This document shows, piece after piece, positions 17,573 to 27,600 of a DNA stretch of 64,000 nt. The notes beneath the pieces are model-generated. The model ran no database searches. It was not told the origin of the DNA and worked only from the letters and a program-made list of their open reading frames with translations. Source of the stretch: CAWDPQ01 sp049642465 (GTDB lineage: Bacteria; Acidobacteriota; Vicinamibacteria; Vicinamibacterales; 2-12-FULL-66-21); contig JBAROV010000247.1 of assembly GCA_049642465.1 (NCBI GenBank), forward strand, positions 36,294-100,293. Reading direction: 5' to 3'. The stretch's first letter is position 1. Every line of letters begins with the position of its first letter. Made by a program: the position numbers and the translations under genes.

Positions 17573-18463
17573 TTACCTCTTGCTCACGGTAATCTGAACC
17601 ATCTTGCGGAATTTCACGGGGCGGCCACCGACGGTCGCGGGTAGATACTTCCAGTCGCGTGCGGCCGCCATGAGCTGTGCGTCGTAGATCGGATGAACGG
17701 ACATGCGCAGCATGACCGTCACCACACGCCCCTGTTCGTCGATGATGAGCTCGAGGAGGCCGCGATCGCGCGCTTGCGACGTGATCGTGTTCGGCACTCG
17801 CGGCACTTCCTGTTTGATCGGCACGGCTACCGAGACGCCTTCGTCTTCAGCGACGTAGACGCGACCGGGGGTTGGAAGGATCGCGGGCGTCGGGGCTGCC
17901 GGCTGCGGCGCTGCGGGTTTCGGATCCGGCGGTGGCGCGGCCGCGCGAGCACTGAGATCCAGAAAACCGGCGACGAGCACGCGCAGATCAGGAAGACGGC
18001 CGCCCATCTGTGGATCGTCCAGCAGAGACATCACCTGCTGAAATTGCTGCTCGGCGAGCGCGTACTCCTTTCGATCGAAGCTGGCTTTTGCCTCGCCATA
18101 ACGCGAAGACACGATATCGGGCAGCAGACGCTGCCGCACTTCCGTGAATGCGGCGCGAACGCGCGGTGACGCCTCGGCTTCGCTCGGCTGATACAGCGGA
18201 TCGGCTGTCACGACCGCCGCGATTGCGCCTTCGGCCTCCGTTCCACGACCGAGAGCCAGGAGACACAGGGATCGATATTGTTCGACGGACTTGCGGTCGG
18301 TCGATTCGGCAGGACGCATCGCGTTGAGGACGGCAAGCGCCTCGTCATATCGAGCGGACGCATACAGATCGCGTGCGGCCGCCAGCGGATTCGAATCCGA
18401 CTGCGCGGCTGCGGGGGCGGCCATCACGACCACGATCGCCAGCGCTGCAGAGATTCGTTGCAT
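17573..18463 (-). CDS. TonB C-terminal domain protein with TPR-like region
   Basis: 296 residues. Signal peptide 1-21 (ending AAAQ), a TPR-like helical region (about 28-165), a Pro/Ala-rich linker, and a C-terminal TonB-type domain (about 205-296: VPRVPNTITSQARDRGLLEL, WKYLPATVGGRPV). The start was set at the ATG before the signal peptide, preceded by AAAGG with seven bases of spacing; the frame upstream adds a non-conserved lead. Unlike true TonB it has a cleavable signal instead of a membrane anchor, so it is probably a periplasmic adaptor, not an ExbB/ExbD-driven energy transducer. It lies between two kinase-like envelope proteins. Confidence 0.82.
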   Translation of the reverse strand: MQRISAALAIVVVMAAPAAAQSDSNPLAAARDLYASARYDEALAVLNAMRPAESTDRKSVEQYRSLCLLALGRGTEAEGAIAAVVTADPLYQPSEAEASPRVRAAFTEVRQRLLPDIVSSRYGEAKASFDRKEYALAEQQFQQVMSLLDDPQMGGRLPDLRVLVAGFLDLSARAAAPPPDPKPAAPQPAAPTPAILPTPGRVYVAEDEGVSVAVPIKQEVPRVPNTITSQARDRGLLELIIDEQGRVVTVMLRMSVHPIYDAQLMAAARDWKYLPATVGGRPVKFRKMVQITVSKR

Positions 18464-18481
18464 CGCAACACCTTTCGCTGT

Positions 18482-18514
18482 GAGCTTCCAGCTACCCGCT
18501 GCCCGGCTCCGGCT
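18482..18514. repeat. AGCTCCCAGCT-type repeat phrase, copy 1
   Basis: A run of degenerate AGCTTCCAGCT / CCCGGCTCC words 19 bases before the TonB/TPR start. The same vocabulary occurs at 56360-56390, again just upstream of a gene on the minus strand. Confidence 0.6.
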
Positions 18515-18534
18515 TTCTGGATTCGAGTCGGTTC

Positions 18535-20697
18535 TCATTTCATGTCCACGCTGAGGCGGACGGGCGCCGAGAGCGTGACCGAGATGGCGTGGCGCTTCTC
18601 GCCGAATTGCGGATGCTTGAAGACGACCTCGTGCGGACCAATAGGGACGTTGAGGTTCCCAATCGGCGTTTCGCCGACGCGGTGGCCGTCAATCCAGACT
18701 TCGGCCCACGGCATGGCGTTGAGGTTCACCGAGCCGTTCGGCAGATCCAGCGTGAGCGGGGCAACCTTCCCCGGCGGCACCTGCACCGATCGTGTCGCTC
18801 GGTACGCCAATGCTTCGTTCACCAATTCGAGATCGTGCCGCCCGGCGGCCATCATGATGCGATCGGTATCCGTCGTCCCGAGCAGACGGCCCTGTTCACG
18901 AATCTCGACGGTGAACGGCGCTCGAACGGCAAGCCAACCCGACACCGGGCCGCTTGCCGGAGCCGCTCCAATCGGTGCGACCAGCGAGGCAGTGGCGCCC
19001 GCTTGAATCGTGACGACGTGCCGCGCGGAACCCAGGTCGTTCTGCAGGATGATCTCGTGATCGCCGGGCGTGAGATCGCCGACGGTCAGCGGCGTGACGC
19101 CCTTGGGCACTCCATCAATCGAGATCTTCGCGCCCGGGGGGTCGGACTGCACCTGCAACCGACCGGTGGTGGGCGTGTCGGCGAATTCGAGGTATTGCGA
19201 GACTTGCGCGCCTGCCGCGACCTGGAGCGGGATCACGCGCGGTACACCGCGTCCACGAAGCTCGAGGATGTGCGAACCGGCCTCGACGGACAACCGCGCC
19301 GGGGTCATGCCGCGATCGATTCCGTCGACGAATACCTGCACCCCGGCCGGATTCGACTGCACGATGAGCGTTCCGGTCGTGGCCGTCGCCTCTGACCCTG
19401 CTGACGCGCCGAAATAGAGGTACGCGTACGCCCCGCCGCCGATGAGCGCCAGGAGACCGACCGTGAGCGCGGCGATTCGGACGAACGAACCACCACGCGT
19501 TCTGCGTTTTGGCTCTGGCTCGAACGGGTCCGACCGCACGCTGAACGGCGCGTCGGGGTTGAAGAGCGGTTTTGGCAACGACGAGGACAGCACCTCGAGT
19601 TCTTTCTGCGGAATGAGGTCCGTGAGGTCCTTCGTCCCGGGCGCGGACGCCGCCGCGGCTGCCGGCGTGGCCTGCTGCCGCGCGTGCGGCGCCGCTGGCG
19701 CCGGCGATGCTGCAGGTTTCTGTGCTGCCGCAGCCTTCACCGGTGCAGGAGCCGGTGCGCTCGCCGCGGAAACTTCAGTCGGCACGGGTGCCTCGAGCAG
19801 CGCCGCGACGTAGCGCGACAGGAACGTTTCGAGCGCGACTGGCGCGGCCACGTACACCGAATCGTCCGCGATGACTTCTTCGAGCGCCGCCATCGCTTCT
19901 GGCGCTGAGGCGAACGCCCTGCGGGTATCGAGCTGGAGCGCGCGAGCGAGCCAGGCGCGAAGCGGTGTGGAGAGCGGCTGCTCGTCGCCGAGCGGCGAGC
20001 GCTCTCGCGCTTCGCTCAGAAGTCCCGGAATGCCGTTCGGAAACTCCGTGGCGCCAATTGGACGTCCCAGCACCAGCGCCAGGGCGACCAGGCCGACTCC
20101 GGTGACGTCGGCGCGGTGATCGAATCTCGCGACGCCAGCGGCCGGAGGCATCGCGATGCGGAACTCCTGCCACAGACGTTCACGGCCGAATTGCAGCTGT
20201 TCGATCGCCGCCGCCAGCACGTGTTCGACAATCACCAGCCGCGTGTGCGGCGTGACGATGATGCGTTCCGGCGCGATGAGGCCGTGCGCGGCGTCACGCG
20301 CGTTCTCGTGCAGCATCGCCACAGCCGGCACGAGTTGGCGAATCAAGCAGATCGCCGCGTTGATATCGAGCTGCAGCCGTTTTTGCTGCGCGACGCGCAG
20401 AATGTCCGAGAGGCGCGTGCCTTCGACGTGGTCGGAGACAATCGCGAGGCCCGCGGTCTGCTGAACGCGGTCGATGCGGCGCACGCGCGCATAGTAGGCG
20501 TGGCGAAAATTTGCGAGACGCGCCGCACGTTCGCGCAACGCGAACTCGAAAGACGGAACTGCCGTCAGGGCCGGACGCAGGCGAAGAATCTGCAACAGCT
20601 CGCCGGTCGCACCATCTGCGGCAACCACGCGGTCGCCAAGTCCATCGGAAAACAGGGGGGCTTCGTGGCGATCGGTCGGCTGGGGTACGAGGCTCAT
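18535..20697 (-). CDS. Pseudokinase - transmembrane - PEGA repeat protein
   Basis: 720 residues. Residues 1-290 follow the layout of a bacterial Ser/Thr kinase but lack its chemistry: the catalytic loop reads HGLIAPERIIV where HRDLKPENIL is expected, and the DFG position reads VEH. A Pro/Ala-rich linker (about 310-370) and a basic stretch come before one transmembrane helix (about 425-448). Three to four PEGA domains follow outside (SNPAGVQVFVDG, SDPPGAKISIDG, AEVWIDGHRVGETP). It is probably a non-catalytic envelope sensor or scaffold. The start MSLVPQPTD was chosen because the upstream residues look non-coding; no Shine-Dalgarno is seen. Confidence 0.78.
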   Translation of the reverse strand: MSLVPQPTDRHEAPLFSDGLGDRVVAADGATGELLQILRLRPALTAVPSFEFALRERAARLANFRHAYYARVRRIDRVQQTAGLAIVSDHVEGTRLSDILRVAQQKRLQLDINAAICLIRQLVPAVAMLHENARDAAHGLIAPERIIVTPHTRLVIVEHVLAAAIEQLQFGRERLWQEFRIAMPPAAGVARFDHRADVTGVGLVALALVLGRPIGATEFPNGIPGLLSEARERSPLGDEQPLSTPLRAWLARALQLDTRRAFASAPEAMAALEEVIADDSVYVAAPVALETFLSRYVAALLEAPVPTEVSAASAPAPAPVKAAAAQKPAASPAPAAPHARQQATPAAAAASAPGTKDLTDLIPQKELEVLSSSLPKPLFNPDAPFSVRSDPFEPEPKRRTRGGSFVRIAALTVGLLALIGGGAYAYLYFGASAGSEATATTGTLIVQSNPAGVQVFVDGIDRGMTPARLSVEAGSHILELRGRGVPRVIPLQVAAGAQVSQYLEFADTPTTGRLQVQSDPPGAKISIDGVPKGVTPLTVGDLTPGDHEIILQNDLGSARHVVTIQAGATASLVAPIGAAPASGPVSGWLAVRAPFTVEIREQGRLLGTTDTDRIMMAAGRHDLELVNEALAYRATRSVQVPPGKVAPLTLDLPNGSVNLNAMPWAEVWIDGHRVGETPIGNLNVPIGPHEVVFKHPQFGEKRHAISVTLSAPVRLSVDMK

Positions 20698-20957
20698 TTG
20701 ATTAGTACGCTCCGCCCGCGCGGAGTGCAACCGCCAGACCACAGCGGATTTGCGGCCGCAGCGCGGCTGCAAGTGCTCTGAAGTCAGCGAGTCAGGAGCG
20801 ATCCGGACGTGTGCGGCGGAAGGGGGGTTTTTACAGGTCTGTCTCGTCGAATGCGATTCTGTAACTGACCTCCGCGCGCTGGTGGATTATGCTTGCGGAC
20901 GTTTCGAACGAAAGACCGGTCGCCCTTTTGCACATTCTTGCCAGGGGAGAGGACACG
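20698..20957. other. 260-bp divergent intergenic region
   Basis: This separates the PEGA protein from the M28 peptidase. It holds a small hairpin (CTCCGC...GCGGAG near 20708-20724) and two TTTACAG/TGTAACTG-like words near 20825-20865. A GGAGAGGACACG ribosome binding site directly precedes the peptidase ATG. I see no gene in it. Confidence 0.5.
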
Positions 20958-22583
20958 ATGAGATTTCGCACGACCCGGCTGTCACTGGTGGCCGGCGCCG
21001 CGCTGACCGCGGCGATCGCGCTCGCGCCGGTATCAGCCCAGCAACCGACAGAGAAAGTTGACCTCGAAGCCATCTACAAGATCAAGGAGGAAGGGTTCCA
21101 GCGCTCGAAAGTGATGGAGATCACCAGCTGGCTGACCGACGTCTACGGCCCGCGCGTCACGAACTCGCCTGGCTTTCGCAAGGCCGGAGAGTGGGCCGTA
21201 AAGGAGATGACCGGTTGGGGATTGTCCAACGTGAAGCTGGAACCGTGGGGGCCATTCGGACGTGGATGGTCGAACGAGAAGTTCTACGCCATGGCCACGA
21301 CTCCGGGCGGCAGATTTCCGCTGATCGGCATGTCGCAAGTGTGGACTCCGGGAACGGATGGACCCGTCTCGGGTAACGCGATCCTTGCCGTCATTGAAAC
21401 AGCCGAGGACTTCGCCAAATTCAAGGGACAGCTCAAGGGAAAGATCGTCCTCACGACGGCGATGCGAGAGGTGCTGCCGTTGTGGACAGCGCCCGCGTCG
21501 CGCTACACCGACGACCAACTCAAGGATCTGCAGCGCGAAACGGACGCGACGCCGCGCGGCAATGTGTTTGGACGCGCAGGTGGACCGGGCCGGCAGGGGG
21601 GCCCGGCAGGCGGCCGTGGCGCAGCACAGAGCTTTGCCGCCGACCGTACGAAGTTCTTCATCGCCGAGGGGGTCGCCGCACTGCTCGTTCCCGGCCGCGG
21701 AGATGGCGGGACCGTGTTCGTGCAAGGCGGCGGGTCGCGCGAAGCAAACGCGCCGGCCAGCCTTCCCACCATCAGCGTCGCCATCGAGCATTACGGACGG
21801 ATCGTCCGCACGCTCGAGAAGCAGATGCCCGTCACGATCGACCTCGACATCAAGAACACGTTTCACGACGACCCCATGTCATTCAACGTCGTCGCCGAAA
21901 TTCCAGGTGCGGACAAGGCGGCCGAAATCGTCATGCTCGGCGCGCATTTCGACTCGTGGCAGGGCGGCACCGGCGCGACCGACAACGCCGCCGGATCTGC
22001 CGTCATGATGGAAGCCATGCGGATTCTGAAGCTGAGTGGCCTCCGCCTGCGCCGGACCGTACGTCTGGGGCTTTGGGGCGGAGAGGAACAGGGGCTGATC
22101 GGATCCCGCGAATACGTCAAGGCGCATTTTGCCGACCGTGCGGACATGGTGCTCAAGCCAGAGCACGCCCGGCTGTCCGGCTATTTCAACGTCGACAACG
22201 GGACCGGCGCGATTCGCGGCGTGTATCTGCAGGGCAACGAAGCGGTCGCGCCGATTTTCGAAGCCTGGATGAAACCGTTCAACAACCTCGGCATGGCAAC
22301 CTTGACGATCCGGGATACTGGCGGCACCGACCATCAGGCGTTCGACGCAGTGGGCCTTCCCGGCTTCCAGTTCATCCAGGATCCACTCGAGTATGGTTCG
22401 CGCACGCACCACTCGAACATGGACGTGTACGAACGGATTCAGGAAGAAGACATGCGGAAGAATGCCGTGATTGTCGCGTCGTTCGTCTACAACGCGGCCA
22501 ACCGTGAGGAGAAGCTTCCACGCAAGCCGCTGCCACGACCGCAGGGCGCGGGCCGCGGAACCACCACGTCGGCCGGCCGATAG
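20958..22583 (+). CDS. Secreted M28 family metallopeptidase
   Basis: 541 residues. Signal peptide (about 1-28, ending VSAQ), then an M28/M20-like aminopeptidase fold with an inserted PA domain (about 105-250). Zinc-site motifs: GAHFDSW (His, Asp), a TDNAAGSA aspartate, WGGEEQGLIGS (Glu-Glu), NVDNG, and the late histidine in TGGTDHQAFD. It probably trims N-terminal residues from peptides outside the cytoplasm. The Gly/Arg-rich 197-214 stretch looks like an insertion. GGAGAGG upstream fixes this ATG. It is followed by the GT-C-like gene after 12 bases, probably an operon. Confidence 0.9.
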   Translation: MRFRTTRLSLVAGAALTAAIALAPVSAQQPTEKVDLEAIYKIKEEGFQRSKVMEITSWLTDVYGPRVTNSPGFRKAGEWAVKEMTGWGLSNVKLEPWGPFGRGWSNEKFYAMATTPGGRFPLIGMSQVWTPGTDGPVSGNAILAVIETAEDFAKFKGQLKGKIVLTTAMREVLPLWTAPASRYTDDQLKDLQRETDATPRGNVFGRAGGPGRQGGPAGGRGAAQSFAADRTKFFIAEGVAALLVPGRGDGGTVFVQGGGSREANAPASLPTISVAIEHYGRIVRTLEKQMPVTIDLDIKNTFHDDPMSFNVVAEIPGADKAAEIVMLGAHFDSWQGGTGATDNAAGSAVMMEAMRILKLSGLRLRRTVRLGLWGGEEQGLIGSREYVKAHFADRADMVLKPEHARLSGYFNVDNGTGAIRGVYLQGNEAVAPIFEAWMKPFNNLGMATLTIRDTGGTDHQAFDAVGLPGFQFIQDPLEYGSRTHHSNMDVYERIQEEDMRKNAVIVASFVYNAANREEKLPRKPLPRPQGAGRGTTTSAGR

Positions 22584-22595
22584 CGTGTCTTCACG

Positions 22596-24572
22596 GTGAC
22601 CGAGAAGACGAGGAGCGCTCAGCACGCAGCTGCGTTCCTCCTCTTCTCCGCACTGGCGTTGGTCTGGACCTGGCCGCTTGGTTCGTACTTCTTTTCGCGC
22701 ATTCCGCACGATCCCGGCGATCCCATCCTCAACACCTATTTGATCTGGTGGAACGCGCAGACGCTGCCGTTTACCGAGCAGTGGTGGAACCCGCCGTTCT
22801 TCTTTCCGATGCGTGGTGCGCTGGCGCTCTCGGAGCATCTCGCCGGGCTCGCGATCATCAGTTCGCCGATTCAGTGGCTGGGCGGAAGTCCAATCCTCGC
22901 GTACAACGTCTGTCTCCTGGCGTCGTACGCGCTGTCGGCATGGTTTGCCTACCTGCTGGTGTATCGGCTGACGGGATCTCTGATCGGCGCCGCCTGCGCA
23001 GGACTTGCCTACGGGTTCGCACCGGTTCGGGCCGGTCAGGTCGCGCACCTGCAGGTGCTCACGTCACAGTGGCTGCCGCTGCAACTGCTTGGCATGCATG
23101 CCTACATCGACAACGGTGGAAGAAAATGGCTGTGGCTCGCTGGCGCAGCCTGGCTGCTCCAAGGCCTGTCGAACGGGTACTACCTGCTCTTTGCACCGGT
23201 GGTCATTGCGCTGTGGCTTCTCTGGCTCCCCGATTGGCGGCGCAGTTCACGCCGTGGATTGGCGCTCGCAGGAACGCTGATCGTGGCGTCTCTGCCCTTC
23301 GTTCCCACCCTTCTCAAGTACCGCGAAGTGCAAGGCGCACTCGGGTTGTCGCGGGGCACCGAAGAGATTGCAGCGCTCGGCGCTCCGCCCTCATCCTTTC
23401 TGAGCCCGCCTGCCCTTCTTGCCTTCTGGCCCTCGCGCGCCGGCTGGACCACCGAACACGATCTCTTTCCGGGCGCAACCGTCCTTGTGGCGATGGCTGC
23501 TTTGATGATGGCGGCCGTCGTGCGGCCCTCGCGACTACGAGCGATCGCAAGTCGATCGCCGCTGGCGTTCTATGCCGTCGCAACTGTGCTGATGGCGAGC
23601 TTTGCGCTCGGTCCTGGTGACCCGACCAGCGGGTGGCGCGTCGTGCGGCCGTACTACTGGCTGACGCTGTTGCCAGGGTATGGGGCCTTACGCGTACCGG
23701 CCCGGTTCGCGATGCTCAGTATCCTGTGCTGTAGCGTCGTGCTTGGTCTGCTGGTCGCGTACCTCACAAAGCGGCGTCCGACATGGCGTCCGCTAGTCGG
23801 TGGGTTGGTGATCGCCGGGCTCCTCGTGGACGGATGGACCGAGCCGCTGCCGCTCATTCCGCCGCCGGGTCGCTTGACACTCACCGGCGTTCCCGAGAAT
23901 GCGGCGATTCTCGAACTACCGCCCGACGACCGGCTTCTGAGTCTGTATGCGATGTATCGCGCGCTCTCGCATCACCATCCGCTCGTCAACGGCTACAGCG
24001 GGTACGTCCCGCCGCATTACGAAATCCTGAGCCTCTCGATCCGGCGTGACGATCCAACGGCGGTTCTGGAATTGGCCCGCGGCCGGCCGCTGCTGGCCGT
24101 CGTCAGCGAGCAGTTCGACCCTGGCGGGTACATTCAGGATCTCGTCAAGTCCCTGCCCGGCGTCGCGCGGATCGGCAGCGGGAATGCCGGCGCGCTGTAC
24201 TTGATCCCGCCGCAACCGCGCGAACGCGTCACATCCTCGGGGGTCGAATTGGCCGTCGCGTCGACATCGCTGCCACGCGCGCATGCGTTGCTGGATTTGG
24301 GATCCCCGCGGGCTGTCAGGACAATTGAATTCCGTCTTGGGCGCCGCTACCGCGAGCTCGGCGGCCGGGTCGCCATCGAGAAGTCATTTGACGGGACGAC
24401 CTGGGAGACCGTCTCCGAAGACTGGACCGGCGGCCGTGCACTGGCTGCGATGCTCGAGGACCCTCGAACCGTGCCGTTCAGAATCCCATTGCCGGACATC
24501 TCTGCACGCTACCTGCGTTTGCATCCGATTGAGCCCTGGATGTTGAACGACATGCGAGTCGTAGGTCCGTGA
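22596..24572 (+). CDS. Polytopic membrane protein, GT-C glycosyltransferase-like
   Basis: 658 residues from a GTG start. About ten or eleven transmembrane helices (residues 10-430) with an acidic first loop (HDPGDPILNTYLIWW) as in GT-C enzymes that use polyprenyl-linked sugars. A C-terminal extracytoplasmic beta domain (about 545-658: RTIEFRLGRRYRELGG, YLRLHP) resembles a discoidin/F5-8 type C fold. It probably transfers a sugar to an envelope or exopolysaccharide acceptor; donor and acceptor cannot be inferred. It is close behind the M28 gene. Confidence 0.7.
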   Translation: MTEKTRSAQHAAAFLLFSALALVWTWPLGSYFFSRIPHDPGDPILNTYLIWWNAQTLPFTEQWWNPPFFFPMRGALALSEHLAGLAIISSPIQWLGGSPILAYNVCLLASYALSAWFAYLLVYRLTGSLIGAACAGLAYGFAPVRAGQVAHLQVLTSQWLPLQLLGMHAYIDNGGRKWLWLAGAAWLLQGLSNGYYLLFAPVVIALWLLWLPDWRRSSRRGLALAGTLIVASLPFVPTLLKYREVQGALGLSRGTEEIAALGAPPSSFLSPPALLAFWPSRAGWTTEHDLFPGATVLVAMAALMMAAVVRPSRLRAIASRSPLAFYAVATVLMASFALGPGDPTSGWRVVRPYYWLTLLPGYGALRVPARFAMLSILCCSVVLGLLVAYLTKRRPTWRPLVGGLVIAGLLVDGWTEPLPLIPPPGRLTLTGVPENAAILELPPDDRLLSLYAMYRALSHHHPLVNGYSGYVPPHYEILSLSIRRDDPTAVLELARGRPLLAVVSEQFDPGGYIQDLVKSLPGVARIGSGNAGALYLIPPQPRERVTSSGVELAVASTSLPRAHALLDLGSPRAVRTIEFRLGRRYRELGGRVAIEKSFDGTTWETVSEDWTGGRALAAMLEDPRTVPFRIPLPDISARYLRLHPIEPWMLNDMRVVGP

Positions 24573-24656
24573 GTGCCATCCACGACCGAATAGCGAGTCG
24601 TGTGTCATGATTCAGCGTTGGGAGCTTCACGGATTGCCTTGACGTCTAATTGGCCT

Positions 24657-27600
24657 ATGCGCACGAACACAGTTCAGTTAGCCATCCGACTCATTCTCGC
24701 GCTGCTGCTCGCCCCGTCTTTCGCCAGCGCCCAGACTCCGACAGCCACGGTTCGCGGCGTCGTCATCGACCAGACCGACGCGCGGCTGCCCGACGTCCGC
24801 ATCACGATTACTCGTGACGGGACGAATGAAGAGCGAAGGACGGTCTCGGATGCGTCGGGACGATTTGCCATGGCCGAGCTTCCGTCTGGCGGATACACGA
24901 TTCAGGCAGAGCGCTCCGGGTTCAGTGTGTTCCGCCAACGCGTGCAGCTCGCGGTTGGCTCCAATGTGTGGATCCAGGCACAGCTTGCGGTCAGCGCATC
25001 AACCGTTGTGACGACGGGCGCTGGTGAAACCCGGGTTCCGCTCATCGAACGGAGCCCAGCGATGACGACGCTCGTGGACGAGCAACAGGTGAGGGATCTT
25101 CCACTCGATGGCCGGAACTTTCTGGAGCTTGCGTTGCTCGCACCCGGGACGGCGCCGGCGCCCCAGGGTTCTGCGAGCTCGGTTCGAGGCGACTTCGCGC
25201 TGACCGTCAACGGCGCGCGAGAAGACTTCAACAACTACATTCTGGACGGCGTCTACAACGTCGATCCGAAACTCGGCACTCCGGCGGTTCGACCGCCGGT
25301 CGATGCGATCGCAGAGTTCGAGGTATCCACGGCCAACTACGACGCGTCGTTCGGGCGCAATGCCGGCGGACAAATCAACGTGCTCACCCGATCCGGCGCG
25401 AACCGGGCCGCCGCCACCGCGTACGAATTCCTGCGCAATGGCGCGCTGGACGCGAGGAACCATTTCGCTCCGGAAGGGGAACCCGCGCCCGACTACAGCC
25501 GGCATCAGTTTGGCGGCTCAATCGGCGGTCCGGTCGTTCGCAACCGGACGTTTTTCTTCGGCGATTACGAAGGCACTCGCCTCCGCGAAGGCATCACCCG
25601 CGTCTCGAACGTTCCCACCGCGGCGGAACGTGTCGGCGACTTCTCACAGTCAGCGTTTGGCGCTCCGGTCGATCCGTTCTCACGGCAGCCTTTACCGGGC
25701 GGACGGGTCCCGCCATTTTTCATTCATCCGGTCGGCGCCGCGATCGCAGGGCTCTACCCGCTGCCCAACCGGAATACGCCGCTCGCCAACTACGTGTCGT
25801 CGCCGACGCTGCGCGACGATGTGGATCAGTTTGATGTGAAGGTGGAGCATCTTTTCAGCAACACGAGTCGTGCTGCGGCGCGGTACAGCTTCAGCGATCG
25901 TCGCTTGCTGGAACCGTTCGCGGGTCCGGCATTCGCGGCGATTCCCGGTTTCGGCAACGACGTCGATCGCCGCGGGCAGAACCTCCTGTTCTCCCTGACG
26001 CACGCGACTTCGGCGCTCGTCAACGACGTCCGGGTCGGCTACAACCGTGTTGCGATTGCGGTCGGGCCGGAGAACCCTCAGATCGACAACGCGTCCGTCG
26101 GATTGCCGTCGCTTGCGACGAATCCTCGTGACGCGGGCCTGAGCCTGATTACGATCGCCGGCTATTCGCCCATCGGTCACGAATACAACAACCCGCAGAA
26201 GAGCGCCGCCAACACTCTCCAGATCGCAGACACCGCGACCTGGGCTCGCGGAGCTCACCTCGTCAAGTTTGGCGGCGAGTGGTACGGTGTGTCGCAGTCG
26301 GCGTTTCGTGATGTCCAGGCCCGCGGGTTTCTGACGTTCGTTCAGCAGGCATTCACCGGCAATGCGCTGGCGGATCTGCTGCTCGGCCTTCCGGTTGTGA
26401 CGGGTGGCGCTCGCCTCGACAATCCGCAGCAGCTGCGCGCGCGCAGCTGGAGCGTCTTTGCGCACGACGAGTGGCGCGCATCGAACGCGCTGACGGTCTC
26501 CGCCGGACTGCGCTACGACTACGTCGCCCCACCCTTCGACGCGGACAACCGTGCGAACTTGTACGACATCGCGCAGGGGACCGTGGTTCCGGTCGGGAGC
26601 AACGGGATGCCGCGCGGCGGCTACGATCCGGACCGGAATAACATCGCGCCTCGCGCCGGCTTTTCCTGGGCGCTCGATCGGGAGTCCCGTCAGGTCATTC
26701 GCGGAGGCTACGGCATCTATTTCAACCAGGGGGCCCTCGCGACGTCCGAGGGACTCTATTTCAACCCGCCGTACTTCAATCTCAACGTGAACATCGCCTC
26801 GACGACCCTGACAAACCCGTTCCCGGTGAACCCGGGCTTCTTTCCGCAGTCCGCAACCGCGTATCAACGCGATCTGCAGACACCCTGGATGGAGCATTGG
26901 AACCTGGGCTTCCAGCGCCAACTGGGACGATCGCGCATGTTCGAGGTCGCATACGTGGGATCACGGGGGCACGATCTGATTTCCGCACGCGATGCCAATC
27001 AGCCCGCGCCGAGCACCATCCGGCCGAACCTTCGTCCGAACCCGCTGTTTGCTGACGTGACCCTGATCGAATCGCGCGGCTCGTCGCGTTACAACGCGAT
27101 GCAGATCAAGTTTCAGCAGCGCTCCGACGTCGGTCTCACGGCGCTCATCGCGTACACCTACGGCAAATCCACGGACAACGCCTCGGGCTTTTTCACGAGC
27201 GCCGGCGATCCCAACTTCCCGCAGGACAGCATGAGCCCGGACGCCGAGGAGGGACGATCGAGTTTCGACCTGCGGCACCGGCTGTCGATGGGCATTTCGT
27301 ATACCTTGCCCTTCAGCGGCAACGTCTGGCTCAACGACTGGCAGGCCAACGTTATCGTCACGATCAACAGCGGACGGCCGTTCACGGTCGCGCTGCACCC
27401 GGACATCGACCAGAGCAACACCGGGCGGTCGAACCTCGGCTTCGGGAACAACGATCGGCCGAACGTCAGCGGCAATGCGTCGCTGCCCGCCGGAGAGCGG
27501 TCAGAGGATCAGTGGTTCAACGTCGCGGCATTCACGATGCCGGCATTCGGGACGTTCGGCAACGCGCGTCGCAACATGCTGGAAGGTCCCGGCTATCGCA

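Noticed and set aside
25692..26921. 409-residue minus-strand frame inside the first TonB receptor
   Set aside because: Antisense to a receptor with conserved motifs.
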